Part shown: in pieces, positions 1 to 7,257 of the stretch
Layout: each line of letters starts with the position of its first letter
How positions within the stretch are numbered: the stretch's first letter is position 1
From: Actinobacteria bacterium UBA4719
GTDB taxonomy: Bacteria > Actinomycetota > Actinomycetes > Actinomycetales > Dermatophilaceae
Assembly: GCA_002404345.1 (NCBI GenBank)
Contig: DHJN01000157.1
Span: 5,928-21,861, forward strand
DNA length: 15,934 nt
Reading direction: 5' to 3'
Made by a program: the position numbers and the translations under genes
The notes under the pieces: generated by a model
What the model was told of the DNA's origin: nothing
Database searches by the model: none
What the model saw: the letters and a program-made list of their open reading frames with translations, nothing else

Positions 1-55
1 CAAATGGTTAAGCCCTTGTCAACAAATGGTTAAGCCCCGTCAAGAATGGGTCAAG
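1..55. repeat. Short direct repeats at the window edge, downstream of hpf
   Basis: The 15-mer CAAATGGTTAAGCCC occurs at 1–15 and again at 22–36. Each copy is followed by a GTCAA motif, giving a period of about 21–22 bp. A degenerate third element (GAATGGGTCAA) follows at about 44–54. The cluster sits just past the hpf stop codon and is cut by the window edge, so the full copy number is unknown. No unique spacers separate the copies, so it is not a CRISPR array. Function unknown. Confidence 0.6.
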
Positions 56-67
56 AAAGAGCTGACG

Positions 68-715
68 TCAGGAGACGCGTTCCTGCTCCTCCGACACGTC
101 CAGATGGATAACGCCATAGGACCAACCGCGTCGGCGGTAGACGACGCTCGGCTGGTTGGTGTCCTTGTCGAAGAACAGGTAGAAGTCGTGTCCGACCAGC
201 TCCATCTCGTACATCGCCTGGTCCAACCCCATGGGCATGGTGGCGTGCACCTTCTCACGGACGTGAATCGGCGAATCTCCATCTGCACCAAGGAGATCCA
301 CGTCATCCTGACTCACCACGGTCCCCGCGACCGACTGGCCGTTGAAGCCCGGCGGAGTCTCCGCAAGCCGTGCCGTGGCCTGCGCCACGGACTCGGGAAC
401 ATGTCGCCCACGATGCACTCGACGTCGGTCGTGGTCACGCCTGAGGCGCTCCAGCAACTTGTCCATCGCAATGTCCAGGGCGCCGTACTTGTCGTCGGCT
501 ACAGCCTCGGCCCGAACCACGGGTCCCTTGACATGGCAGGTGATCTCGACTCGGTCGCATGCTTTGGACTGGCGCTTGTTGGCTTCGTGGGTCACCACAA
601 CATCGAGGCGCTGAACGCGCGGCGCGAGCTGCGGAACCTTGGCCAACTTCTCATCCAAGTGACGGCGAAAGCGCTCTGAAACTTGGACGTGCCGTCCAGT
701 GACGACGATCTCCAC
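68..715 (-). CDS. hpf: Long-form ribosome hibernation promoting factor (HPF)
   Basis: A 215-residue protein that would bind the 30S subunit and dimerise ribosomes into inactive 100S particles in stationary phase. Residues 1–97 are the HPF/YfiA (S30AE) β-α-β-β-β-α domain, opening MEIVVTGRHV. A variable linker spans about 98–147. The C-terminal dimerisation domain of long HPFs spans about 148–208 and shows the signatures REKVHATMPM, MELVGHDFYLF and SVVYRRRGWSYGVI. The length is normal for actinobacterial long HPF. The start is GTG at 715, supported by a strong Shine-Dalgarno AAGGAGGA at 721–728. The gene lies 243 bp downstream of comF on the same strand. In mycobacteria and relatives the order comF-like–hpf–secA is conserved, so secA may follow to the left. 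The spacing leaves room for its own promoter, but I see no convincing −35/−10 pair. Confidence 0.95.
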   Translation of the reverse strand: MEIVVTGRHVQVSERFRRHLDEKLAKVPQLAPRVQRLDVVVTHEANKRQSKACDRVEITCHVKGPVVRAEAVADDKYGALDIAMDKLLERLRRDHDRRRVHRGRHVPESVAQATARLAETPPGFNGQSVAGTVVSQDDVDLLGADGDSPIHVREKVHATMPMGLDQAMYEMELVGHDFYLFFDKDTNQPSVVYRRRGWSYGVIHLDVSEEQERVS

Positions 716-720
716 AGGAG

Positions 721-728
721 TCCTCCTT
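721..728 (-). promoter_or_regulatory. Strong Shine-Dalgarno site of hpf
   Basis: The minus strand reads AAGGAGGA, a near-perfect match to the anti-SD, 5 nt before the GTG codon at 715. It decides the start of hpf despite the non-ATG codon. Confidence 0.75.
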
Positions 729-958
729 TGAGGGTCAAATTAGCTTGTCGTGGCCCGCGCAGGGCCCACTTAGCCGCCGCACCACCCCCATCTCGGGTTG
801 CACTCCATGCTCCCCCGCGTCGCCCGCCATCCGGCGGTGCCGACGCCCGATTCCGCCGTTGCAACGGCGATCTTGGGGCTCATACCTGAACGGTAGACCA
901 CGAACGGGTGACGCGATACACCGAACTCCCAAACCCACGGGTCAGGCCCAGCGTGCCC

Positions 959-1750
959 TCAGGATCGCGATCCCAAATCTCCGTCATGGGCACCTCCACC
1001 GGGCGGTATGCCGCGTCGCCGGGTCGCTGCGACGGTTGCCGCGGCGACGTGGTCTGCACCACCCGCACGCAGGGCTCGGGCTGCCTCCACGAGGGTGGCT
1101 CCGGTGGTCAGCACATCATCGACCAGCAGGCAGGTGACCCCGCGGATACTGGTCCGCCATCTCGGCTGCACCTGCATCGCGCGCTCAAGGTTGATGGCGC
1201 GTCGCCGGTGGTCGAGACCGGCCTGATCGGCAACCCGGCGCCGCAGCCTCAACGCTGGCGAGACGATGAGCTCACGCCCGGAGCGAGCCGTCTCCCGGAC
1301 GGCGGCACGGGTCAACAGCTCCAGCGGCGCGTCTCCGCGCCTCCGGACAGCAGAGGGCGATGACGGAACGGGAACCACGAACACCGGCGCGTTGCCGGAC
1401 GCCAGAACTGACTGCAGGAGTGGGTCCTTGGCCAGTGCTGCAGCCATCGCGTCAGCCAACATCGGCGCCAGGACCGTCTCCAGGTCGCGACGGTCGCCGT
1501 CCTTGAATGCCACGAGCGCCGCGCGGGCTGCGGCGTCATACGGGCTGGCCGCCCAGGTGGGCGGGTAACCAACGGGACACGGCGTGGGGCAGACCTGCCT
1601 TGGACCCCCCGGATAGGTGACCTGGCCCGCTTCGCTCGCGCACCCCGCGCACCAGGTCGCGCCGGATGCCCCGCACCCGCCACAGGTGGTCGGCAGCGCC
1701 ATCTCCAGGGTGGCTGCAAGCGCATGACGGACGACAGCGATCAGGGTCAT
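959..1750 (-). CDS. comF: ComF family phosphoribosyltransferase-like protein
   Basis: A 263-residue ComF/GntX family protein. These proteins pair an N-terminal zinc-ribbon-like motif with a type I phosphoribosyltransferase fold. In naturally competent bacteria ComF acts in DNA uptake; in actinobacteria the role is mostly untested. Visible: a Cys cluster C23-x2-C26 and C34-x2-C37; a VPVPSSPSAVRRRGDAP segment at about 127–143 that corresponds to the usual RRRGFNQ-type region; and the PRPP-binding loop CLLVDDVLTTGATL at about 207–220 with both acidic residues. I chose ATG 1750, preceded by GGGAGAG, over a GTG 36 bp upstream that lacks a better ribosome site. The gene is divergent from the sensor kinase operon and followed by hpf. 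No other competence gene is present, so a role in transformation is not shown here. Confidence 0.9.
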   Translation of the reverse strand: MTLIAVVRHALAATLEMALPTTCGGCGASGATWCAGCASEAGQVTYPGGPRQVCPTPCPVGYPPTWAASPYDAAARAALVAFKDGDRRDLETVLAPMLADAMAAALAKDPLLQSVLASGNAPVFVVPVPSSPSAVRRRGDAPLELLTRAAVRETARSGRELIVSPALRLRRRVADQAGLDHRRRAINLERAMQVQPRWRTSIRGVTCLLVDDVLTTGATLVEAARALRAGGADHVAAATVAATRRRGIPPGGGAHDGDLGSRS

Positions 1751-1939
1751 ACCTGAGGCTCTCCCGCGAGCAGGTAGGAGGACCACCGGGAACCACCAGA
1801 CTGTGGACGGTGGGGCACCAGGCCGATGGGCTGTGGAGAACGGCGGCGAGATTCGTCATTCGGGGGACAAGGCGCCCCAGCAGCGGCGATGATGAAGGGG
1901 ATCCCATCTTGGGGTGGGTAAGTAGAAGGGGACCCGCTG

Positions 1940-3571
1940 GTGCACGCGTTGTGGTCCATGTTGACGTCCACACTGATGAGGTCGGCCATCGTCGCCGTCG
2001 CCCTGGCCGTGGGATCCATCGGTCACGGCGTGCTCAGCCTTCTGCCCTGGGCGCTCTTGGTTCTCACCCTCGACATCGTGGCCGGCAGCCTCGTAGCGGG
2101 CGGCGGCCGTCGGTCCAGAACCCGCCACAGTCAGGCCTTCGTCGTGACCCTGTTGGGCGCGGGGATCGCGGGGGCTGCCATCGCGACCACCCAGGCCACT
2201 GCCCTGTCTCCAGCGCTGTTCCTGCCCCTGATTCCCGCATTCCGCGCCGGCGAGGTGCGGGGGCGCCTGGCGGTCGTCGCTGCGGTCACGATGTCAATGT
2301 TCGTTGCCATCGGCGCAGCCCACGGTGGTGGAACCCCCACTTCCTACCTCACCACCAACCTGCAGTGGGCCGCCCTGGCCCTCATGCTGGGCCTGTTGGG
2401 CGCCTGGACCACCAAGCTGCGGGCGTACGAGGCCCGACAGCACTCACGCGAAGAATCCCCGGCCGCACACGAGGCCGCGCGTCTCCTGCACCGCCTGAGC
2501 GACCTCGCCGGGGCGCTTGACGGCGGCTTCGATGCGCCGGCCTCTGCGGAGCTGCTGCTGCACGCGGTGAAGGACAAGATCCCCGGCAGCCGGATGGCCG
2601 TCCTGGTCGGCTTCGGCTCCGAGCCCGCCGTTCCCCTGGCGCTACGCGGTATCGACCGCCTGCCCTGGCCAGACCCGACGACGGCTGACTCCGTGCTGGG
2701 ACGAGTCTGGCGCACGGGGATCGCTGAGGCGGGATACTGGAACTCGGTGAACGAAGACAGGGCGATCGCCGCGGCTCCCCTACACGACTCGGAAGGCGGC
2801 CGCATCGGCATCGTCGTCGTCGACCGGTTCGCGTCGGCTCCCTTCCTCGAAGACGACCTTAGGGCCCTGGTTGATCTCGCCGAGGGTCACAGTGCCAACG
2901 TGGACGTGGCACTGATCTTCGCCGCGCTACGACAACATGCAGCTTTCGAGGAACGCGAACGGCTCGCCCGCGAGATGCATGACGGCATCGCCCAGGAGCT
3001 CGTCGCCCTCGGCTATCGCATCGACGTCGCCCGCCGACAGGCTTCAACCCAGGCTCCACAGTTCGCGCCGGTACTTGAGGAAGCGCGCGCAGACCTGAGC
3101 CGGGTGCTCGCCGACCTTCGCCTCAGCATCGCCGACCTGCGGCTGGCGGTTCGACCCGACCAAGGTCTTGGCGCAGTGGTGGGTGCCCGCCTCCAGCAGT
3201 TCGGGGCTGCGACGGGGCTCACCGTGGGACTGCGACTGAGTGAGTCGACCTACCGACTCCCGGCACACCTGGAGACCCTGATCTATCGACTCATCCTGGA
3301 CGTCCTGACTGACGCCCGGAATGCCCGTCGCACCAGTGCGATCGAGGTTCGCCTTGATGTCAAGGCCCCACAGGCCTGGCTGCACATCTCGCACGACGGA
3401 GAGTCACACCTGGCTGCGGACGACTTCCAGGATCACCCGCTCACTTCGCTGGGCGCGGAGATCGAGGTCCAGCCCAGCGACAAGGGAGTAGTCGTCACTC
3501 TCGCGCTCAACGACCGATGGCCCAAGCACCTGCCGTACCTCGTCCCCGAAAGGATGCGTCTCGTCCAATGA
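1940..3571 (+). CDS. NarL-type membrane sensor histidine kinase with degenerate ATPase domain
   Basis: A 543-residue sensor kinase. About five to six hydrophobic segments occupy residues 15–157. They are followed by a GAF-like sensor region at about 185–325 and a HisKA_3 dimerisation/phosphoacceptor helix ERERLAREMHDGIAQEL with His347. The C-terminal HATPase region is eroded. In the N-box, aligned with the usual QEALtN, it reads LDVLTD, so the magnesium-binding Asn is Asp458. The G1 box is HDGES (Asp486 kept, second Gly lost). The G2/lid region is shortened to HPLTSLGAEIEV. The start is GTG 1940 with GAAGGGGA 7–8 nt upstream; ATG 1958 is an alternative. The stop overlaps the regulator start, so the pair is co-translated. 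The downstream Tad operon is convergent, which makes pilus control a reasonable guess only. Confidence 0.88.
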   Translation: MHALWSMLTSTLMRSAIVAVALAVGSIGHGVLSLLPWALLVLTLDIVAGSLVAGGGRRSRTRHSQAFVVTLLGAGIAGAAIATTQATALSPALFLPLIPAFRAGEVRGRLAVVAAVTMSMFVAIGAAHGGGTPTSYLTTNLQWAALALMLGLLGAWTTKLRAYEARQHSREESPAAHEAARLLHRLSDLAGALDGGFDAPASAELLLHAVKDKIPGSRMAVLVGFGSEPAVPLALRGIDRLPWPDPTTADSVLGRVWRTGIAEAGYWNSVNEDRAIAAAPLHDSEGGRIGIVVVDRFASAPFLEDDLRALVDLAEGHSANVDVALIFAALRQHAAFEERERLAREMHDGIAQELVALGYRIDVARRQASTQAPQFAPVLEEARADLSRVLADLRLSIADLRLAVRPDQGLGAVVGARLQQFGAATGLTVGLRLSESTYRLPAHLETLIYRLILDVLTDARNARRTSAIEVRLDVKAPQAWLHISHDGESHLAADDFQDHPLTSLGAEIEVQPSDKGVVVTLALNDRWPKHLPYLVPERMRLVQ

Positions 3572-4209
3572 CTATCCAGGTTGTCATCGTGGATGACCAC
3601 AACCTTGTCCGTGAAGGCATTGCGCGGCTCATCAACTCCGAGCCGGATCTCGCCGTCCTGGCGCAGGCTTCGTCCGTGTCTGGGGGTGAAGCCCTCGTCA
3701 GCGAAGGCGGCGCCGATGTGCTGGTCGTGGACGTGACGATGCCGGACGGGAACGGGCTCACCCTGGCCAGGTCCGCCAGGTCGGCCAACCCGGCTCTGGG
3801 CATCGTCGTGTTGACGATGCACAACGACGATGACACCCTGCTCGAGGCCCTCGACGCGGGCGCCTCGGCGCTGGTCCTCAAGAGCTCGTCGGCCGACGAT
3901 GTGCTGGATGCAATCCGCCGCGCCGCGACCGCTCCCGACGCGTTCACCGCGACCGGGCTCGGTGCCGCCTTGCGACGTCGCGACACAGTGACCGCCGCGA
4001 AGCCGATCCTCACGCCTCGCGAGACGGAGGTGTTGATGCGGCTCGTGGACGGCGACTCCGTCGCCCTGGTTGCGCGGCAGCTGTTCATGAGCGAGTCGAC
4101 CGTCAAGACGCATGTCGGCAGGGTCTACGAGAAGCTCGGCGCGCACAACCGGGCCAGCGCGATCATGGCCGCGGTCCGTCTCGGCTTCGTCAAGGCAGAC
4201 GTCCACTGA
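3568..4209 (+). CDS. NarL/LuxR-family response regulator
   Basis: A 213-residue cytoplasmic transcription factor. The receiver domain (about 1–122) has the full phosphorylation set: acidic pair Asp9/Asp10, phospho-acceptor Asp55 in VLVVDVTMPDGNG, Thr83 in VVLTMHNDD, and Lys105 in ALVLKSS. A LuxR-type helix-turn-helix covers about 148–210 (LTPRETEVLMRLVDG, then FMSESTVKTHVGRVYEKLG). The ATG at 3568 overlaps the kinase stop as ATGA, which supports this start over a longer frame opening at 3517. The cognate partner is the upstream kinase. Because that kinase's ATPase domain looks weakened, the receiver may also be phosphorylated from elsewhere. Targets are not visible; the convergent pilus operon is the nearest candidate. 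Confidence 0.93.
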   Translation: MTIQVVIVDDHNLVREGIARLINSEPDLAVLAQASSVSGGEALVSEGGADVLVVDVTMPDGNGLTLARSARSANPALGIVVLTMHNDDDTLLEALDAGASALVLKSSSADDVLDAIRRAATAPDAFTATGLGAALRRRDTVTAAKPILTPRETEVLMRLVDGDSVALVARQLFMSESTVKTHVGRVYEKLGAHNRASAIMAAVRLGFVKADVH

Positions 4210-4330
4210 CCCACCGCTCAACCCCGCCTGTGGCTCAACCTCACCTGTGTGGTTGAGGCAATCACCCGTGGCTCAACCCCACCTGCGGCACAACTTCACC
4301 TGCGGCTGAACCTCACATGTGGCTGAACGT
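4209..4330. repeat. Degenerate 17–18 bp tandem repeat array between convergent operons
   Basis: About seven imperfect head-to-tail units of consensus CACCTGYGGCTSAACCY run from 4209 to 4330. The clearest units are 4224–4240, 4262–4279, 4280–4296, 4297–4313 and 4314–4330; unit 4241–4261 is the most divergent. The array fills the whole space between the response regulator stop and the tadC stop. Its last unit runs into tadC, encoding the final Phe-Ser-His-Met and stop. Units abut with no spacers. Origin and role are unknown. Confidence 0.75.
4234..4257. terminator. Possible bidirectional terminator hairpin inside the repeat array
   Basis: CTCAACC at 4234–4240 pairs perfectly with GGTTGAG at 4251–4257 around a 10-nt loop. 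It lies between two convergent transcription units, where a terminator is expected. There is no T-tract on either strand, so intrinsic termination is uncertain. The inverted copy arises because one array unit diverges from its neighbours. Confidence 0.3.
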
Positions 4331-5233
4331 GTCGATCATCCGGATGGCCCCCGGTCCGATGATCACGATGAACACGGCCGGGAAGATGCACAGCAGCATC
4401 GGGAACAGGATCTTGACCGGCACCTTCTGAGCCTTCTCCTCGGCCCGTTGCCGGCGGATCAGTCGCATCTGCACGCTCTGCTCACGAAGCACGCCGCCGA
4501 TCGGCAGCCCCAGCCGGTCTGCCTGGACCAACGCCGTGACGAAGGTTCGGATCTCAGGGACCTTGGTGCGCGCCGCCAGAGACGAGAAGGCGGCGCTGCG
4601 GGACTTCCCGATCTGGATCTCGGCCAGGACCCGGGCAAACTCTCCCGCCACCGGACCTTCGACCGATTTCGCGACGTGCAGGATGGCACCGTCGAATCCC
4701 TGGCCCGCTTCGACGCAGACAGTCAGCATGTCGAGCGCATCGGCGAGCCCGCGACGCAGAACCTCCTGCCGCTTGACGCCGAGGTTGAAGACCATCACAT
4801 CCGGCAGCATGAACCCGACGGCGGCGCCTGCGGCGCCGATGAGGAGCCCCTTGACTGTGAACCCTCCCAAGAGCACTCCCACCAGGCCGCCCACCAGCAG
4901 GCCAGCACCCTTGAAGCCCAGCAGCCGCTCGAGCGTCCAGCCCGCGGGGTTGCCCGCCATGTCCAGCCACCGGATGAGCCTTTCGCCGGTGCCGGAGGGC
5001 GACAACTTCAGGGCGAGAGACTTCATCCCCGCGAGGAGAGGTCGGGCGAGGCGGTCGGTGGCCGCCAGCTGGTTTCGCCCGACCTCCTCATGCGACACGG
5101 AGTTCTCGATCATCGCCAGGCTGCGTGCCACTCCGGTGACGGTGTTACCACCAAGCACCACCACGAGAAACAACGTGACACAGGCGGCCGCAACACTTGC
5201 GGCGCCGAACACCAGCAGCAGCTGAACACCCAT
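4313..5233 (-). CDS. tadC: Tad pilus inner-membrane platform protein TadC (T2SSF family)
   Basis: A 306-residue polytopic membrane protein that would form, with TadB, the platform on which the TadA ATPase builds the Flp pilus. An N-terminal membrane segment spans about 4–27. A hydrophobic block follows at about 109–147, ending in the family signature LPDVMV. The T2SSF/GspF cytoplasmic helical domain covers about 155–275 (RRGLADALDMLTVCVEAGQGFD; LVQADRLGLPIGGVLREQ), and a final membrane span about 276–300. The ATG at 5233 follows directly on the TAG of the upstream vWA–tadB gene with no gap, and its ribosome site GGTGGAGG lies inside that gene's end, which suggests translational coupling. The last codons fall inside the tandem repeat array at 4209–4330. 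It is the last gene of the pilus operon in this window. Confidence 0.93.
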   Translation of the reverse strand: MGVQLLLVFGAASVAAACVTLFLVVVLGGNTVTGVARSLAMIENSVSHEEVGRNQLAATDRLARPLLAGMKSLALKLSPSGTGERLIRWLDMAGNPAGWTLERLLGFKGAGLLVGGLVGVLLGGFTVKGLLIGAAGAAVGFMLPDVMVFNLGVKRQEVLRRGLADALDMLTVCVEAGQGFDGAILHVAKSVEGPVAGEFARVLAEIQIGKSRSAAFSSLAARTKVPEIRTFVTALVQADRLGLPIGGVLREQSVQMRLIRRQRAEEKAQKVPVKILFPMLLCIFPAVFIVIIGPGAIRMIDTFSHM

Positions 5234-7255
5234 CTAGACCTCCACCTTCACGACTTTGTTCATCCAGAAGACACCCACGGCCAGCTGGAACAGACCGACG
5301 CCGAGCATCCCCCATCCGATTGCGGTGGTCCAGAGCAGCTCGACGTACGACCTGTTTGCCCCGAGCATGTAGAGGAAGAGGCCGACCGGGAGCGCGATCA
5401 GGATGTATGCCGACAGCCGGCCCTCAGCCGAAAGCCCCTTGACGTGACGCATGAGCGCCTGTCTGTCGCGAAGAGTGGTCGCCGTGTTGCGCAAGGTCTC
5501 GCCCAGGTTGCCGCCGACCTGACGTTGGATGTTGATGGCCATCCCGGTCCAGCGAAGGTTCTTGCTGTCCATCCGATCGGCCAGGTGATCCAGGCTCGCA
5601 TTGAGGTCCGCGCCGATTCGAGTCTCGGCAAGGGCCCTGGAGAACTCCTTCGCGGACGGCTCGGAGGCGTCCCTGGCGACGGCGTCAAGCGCCTGCAGGA
5701 GCGAGAACCCGGTCGAGAGACTGCTGGCGACCAGCGCCAGGATATCCGGCAGCTGACTCTCGAACTTCTTGGCTCGATGCGATGCCGCGAACTTCAGGAA
5801 CAGGGCGGGCCCGACGAGTCCCACCAGGAACCCCAAACCGGCGCCGATGAGTGTCGAGGTCGAACCACCGCGGAGGAAAAGGATGCCACCGGCCACGCCG
5901 ACGACGATGGCCACAACCCGAAGAACCGCCCACTCACCGAGGCGAAGCGGCAGATCGGCACGTTCGAGCAGTCGTTGTGTTCGCGGTGTTGACGATCGGC
6001 CTTCCATCACCTTGTCGCCCATGTTGACGAGGCTGGCGCTGATCGCGCTCACCGCGGACCGCTCGTCCCCCCGACTGGCCTTCGGGCCCGTGACGTACCC
6101 CTCGATCGACTGGATCCGAAGTTTGGCGCGCGAGACATAGCTCGGCACCAGAAGAGTGCCGACCGTTCCGCCGAGTCCGAGGAATACGGCGAGCAGCGAC
6201 AACCACAGCGGCCAGGCCACGCCCAACGGTCCCTTCGACGTCGAGTGGGGTAGGGGCTTCACGCCCGAAGCGGGAGCGGTGGTCGGCGCCGGCAGGGCTA
6301 ACGACGGCGACGGGCTCTGGGCGGCCAGATTGACCACCGAACTGCTCTGGAGCGCCTTACCACCGGCGTTGGCCGACACCACCAGGGACTGGATGCCATG
6401 CGCGGAACGCGGCGCCGTGACGAATACCCGGATCTGTGACCCAATAGCCTGGGCAGCGTCTGTGAAAGCCGCCGAGATCGCGGCGCCGTTCGCTGCCGCC
6501 GAGACGCTGCCATGCCCTGCGATCGAGAGGCTCGTCAGCACAGAGCCTTGGGTCGCATCGGTCTTGAAACCCACCACCTGGGCACGTACTCCGGACGCCG
6601 CCAGGGCTGCAAGCGTCTGGGCCAGGGTGTGAGCGCTTCGGGTGTCGTCGCCGTCACTGACAACAATGAAGCTGCGATCGCCGGAGGTTCCCAGCTGGGT
6701 CAGGGTCGCCGCTATGCCGTCATACAGGCTGGTCTCGCCATGTGACTTGAGCCCCGCGATCGCGGCCCGCACCTGGGCGCGGTCTACGGTCGGACTGGCG
6801 ACGACCGTGGGCACCGTGGAGAAGGAAATAACTCCGACGGCAACGTCTGTGGGAACCGCGGCCAGGAACGCGTTCACGGCCTGCACGACGGTCTGCATGC
6901 CCGCAGGTCCCATCGAACCGCTGGTATCGATCAGCAAGGTGGCGACGCGACGCTCCCGAGCAATCGGCCGAACCGACACCGGCACGCCGACAGCTCCGAT
7001 CGTGGCCCTCACCGAGGCGGGGTCGATCCTGGCGTCCCCGACCGTCCGGGCAGTCAGGATTGCCGTGACAACGGACTTGGTGACGTGAACCTCGCTCAGT
7101 GACGCCCCCCCTGGCTGCGGAGCCGCAGACGCGGTCATGGCGGTCATGCCGGTCATGGCGGTCATGGCGGTCATGGTCAACGCGGTCATGGTCATGGCCA
7201 CCAGCAGCCCAACACCCCCTGACCGTAGACGGGCACCCGTCGCGACATCGCCCAT
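5234..7255 (-). CDS. tadB: vWA–TadB fusion: extracytoplasmic von Willebrand A domain joined to Tad platform protein
   Basis: A 673-residue fusion. Residues 1–45 form a signal peptide (Arg9, Arg11, then a Met-Thr-Ala-rich hydrophobic stretch, with possible cleavage near Ala44). A vWA domain covers about 102–282 with a complete MIDAS: Asp110-x-Ser112-x-Ser114, Thr175 and Asp201/Asp203. A Pro/Ser-rich linker (about 312–345) leads to a membrane span (348–371), then a standard TadB half: hydrophobic segments at about 441–488, a T2SSF domain at about 497–610, and C-terminal spans to 665. Ordinary TadB is roughly 300 residues and lacks vWA. The predicted topology puts vWA outside the cell. ATG 7255 lies 2 bp after the tadA stop; a longer frame from 7357 would overlap tadA by about 100 bp. 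TadG proteins of other Tad systems carry vWA, so this fusion may take that role (inference). Confidence 0.9.
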   Translation of the reverse strand: MGDVATGARLRSGGVGLLVAMTMTALTMTAMTAMTGMTAMTASAAPQPGGASLSEVHVTKSVVTAILTARTVGDARIDPASVRATIGAVGVPVSVRPIARERRVATLLIDTSGSMGPAGMQTVVQAVNAFLAAVPTDVAVGVISFSTVPTVVASPTVDRAQVRAAIAGLKSHGETSLYDGIAATLTQLGTSGDRSFIVVSDGDDTRSAHTLAQTLAALAASGVRAQVVGFKTDATQGSVLTSLSIAGHGSVSAAANGAAISAAFTDAAQAIGSQIRVFVTAPRSAHGIQSLVVSANAGGKALQSSSVVNLAAQSPSPSLALPAPTTAPASGVKPLPHSTSKGPLGVAWPLWLSLLAVFLGLGGTVGTLLVPSYVSRAKLRIQSIEGYVTGPKASRGDERSAVSAISASLVNMGDKVMEGRSSTPRTQRLLERADLPLRLGEWAVLRVVAIVVGVAGGILFLRGGSTSTLIGAGLGFLVGLVGPALFLKFAASHRAKKFESQLPDILALVASSLSTGFSLLQALDAVARDASEPSAKEFSRALAETRIGADLNASLDHLADRMDSKNLRWTGMAINIQRQVGGNLGETLRNTATTLRDRQALMRHVKGLSAEGRLSAYILIALPVGLFLYMLGANRSYVELLWTTAIGWGMLGVGLFQLAVGVFWMNKVVKVEV
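7131..7196 (-). repeat. 9 bp tandem repeat coding the vWA–TadB signal peptide core
   Basis: On the plus strand the 9-mer GCGGTCATG occurs at 7131, 7140, 7158, 7167 and 7182. One variant (CCGGTCATG) lies at 7149, one 6-bp GTCAAC interruption at 7176, and a partial copy at 7191. On the coding strand these give Met-Thr-Ala tripeptides, residues about 21–42 of the fusion. The unit is a multiple of three, so gain or loss of copies keeps the frame and changes only the length of the signal peptide core. Confidence 0.9.
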
Positions 7256-7257
7256 GA

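Noticed and set aside
1..55. Possible CRISPR array edge
   Set aside because: Copies are about 15 bp and the intervening bases are similar to each other, not unique spacers; no cas gene is present.
770..883. 37-codon minus-strand small ORF between comF and hpf
   Set aside because: It has no clear ribosome site and no recognisable sequence; nothing separates it from chance.
716..958. tRNA or riboswitch in the comF–hpf spacer
   Set aside because: No T-loop or acceptor pairing could be drawn for a tRNA, and no known riboswitch core was recognised.
1888..1923. Tiny leader-peptide-like ORF before the kinase
   Set aside because: About ten codons, without a ribosome site or an attenuator hairpin.
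4319..5992. 557-codon open frame on the plus strand opposite tadC/tadB
   Set aside because: It is antisense to clear TadC and TadB domains, its product is low in complexity and rich in His/Asp/Gln, and open antisense frames are common in GC-rich DNA.
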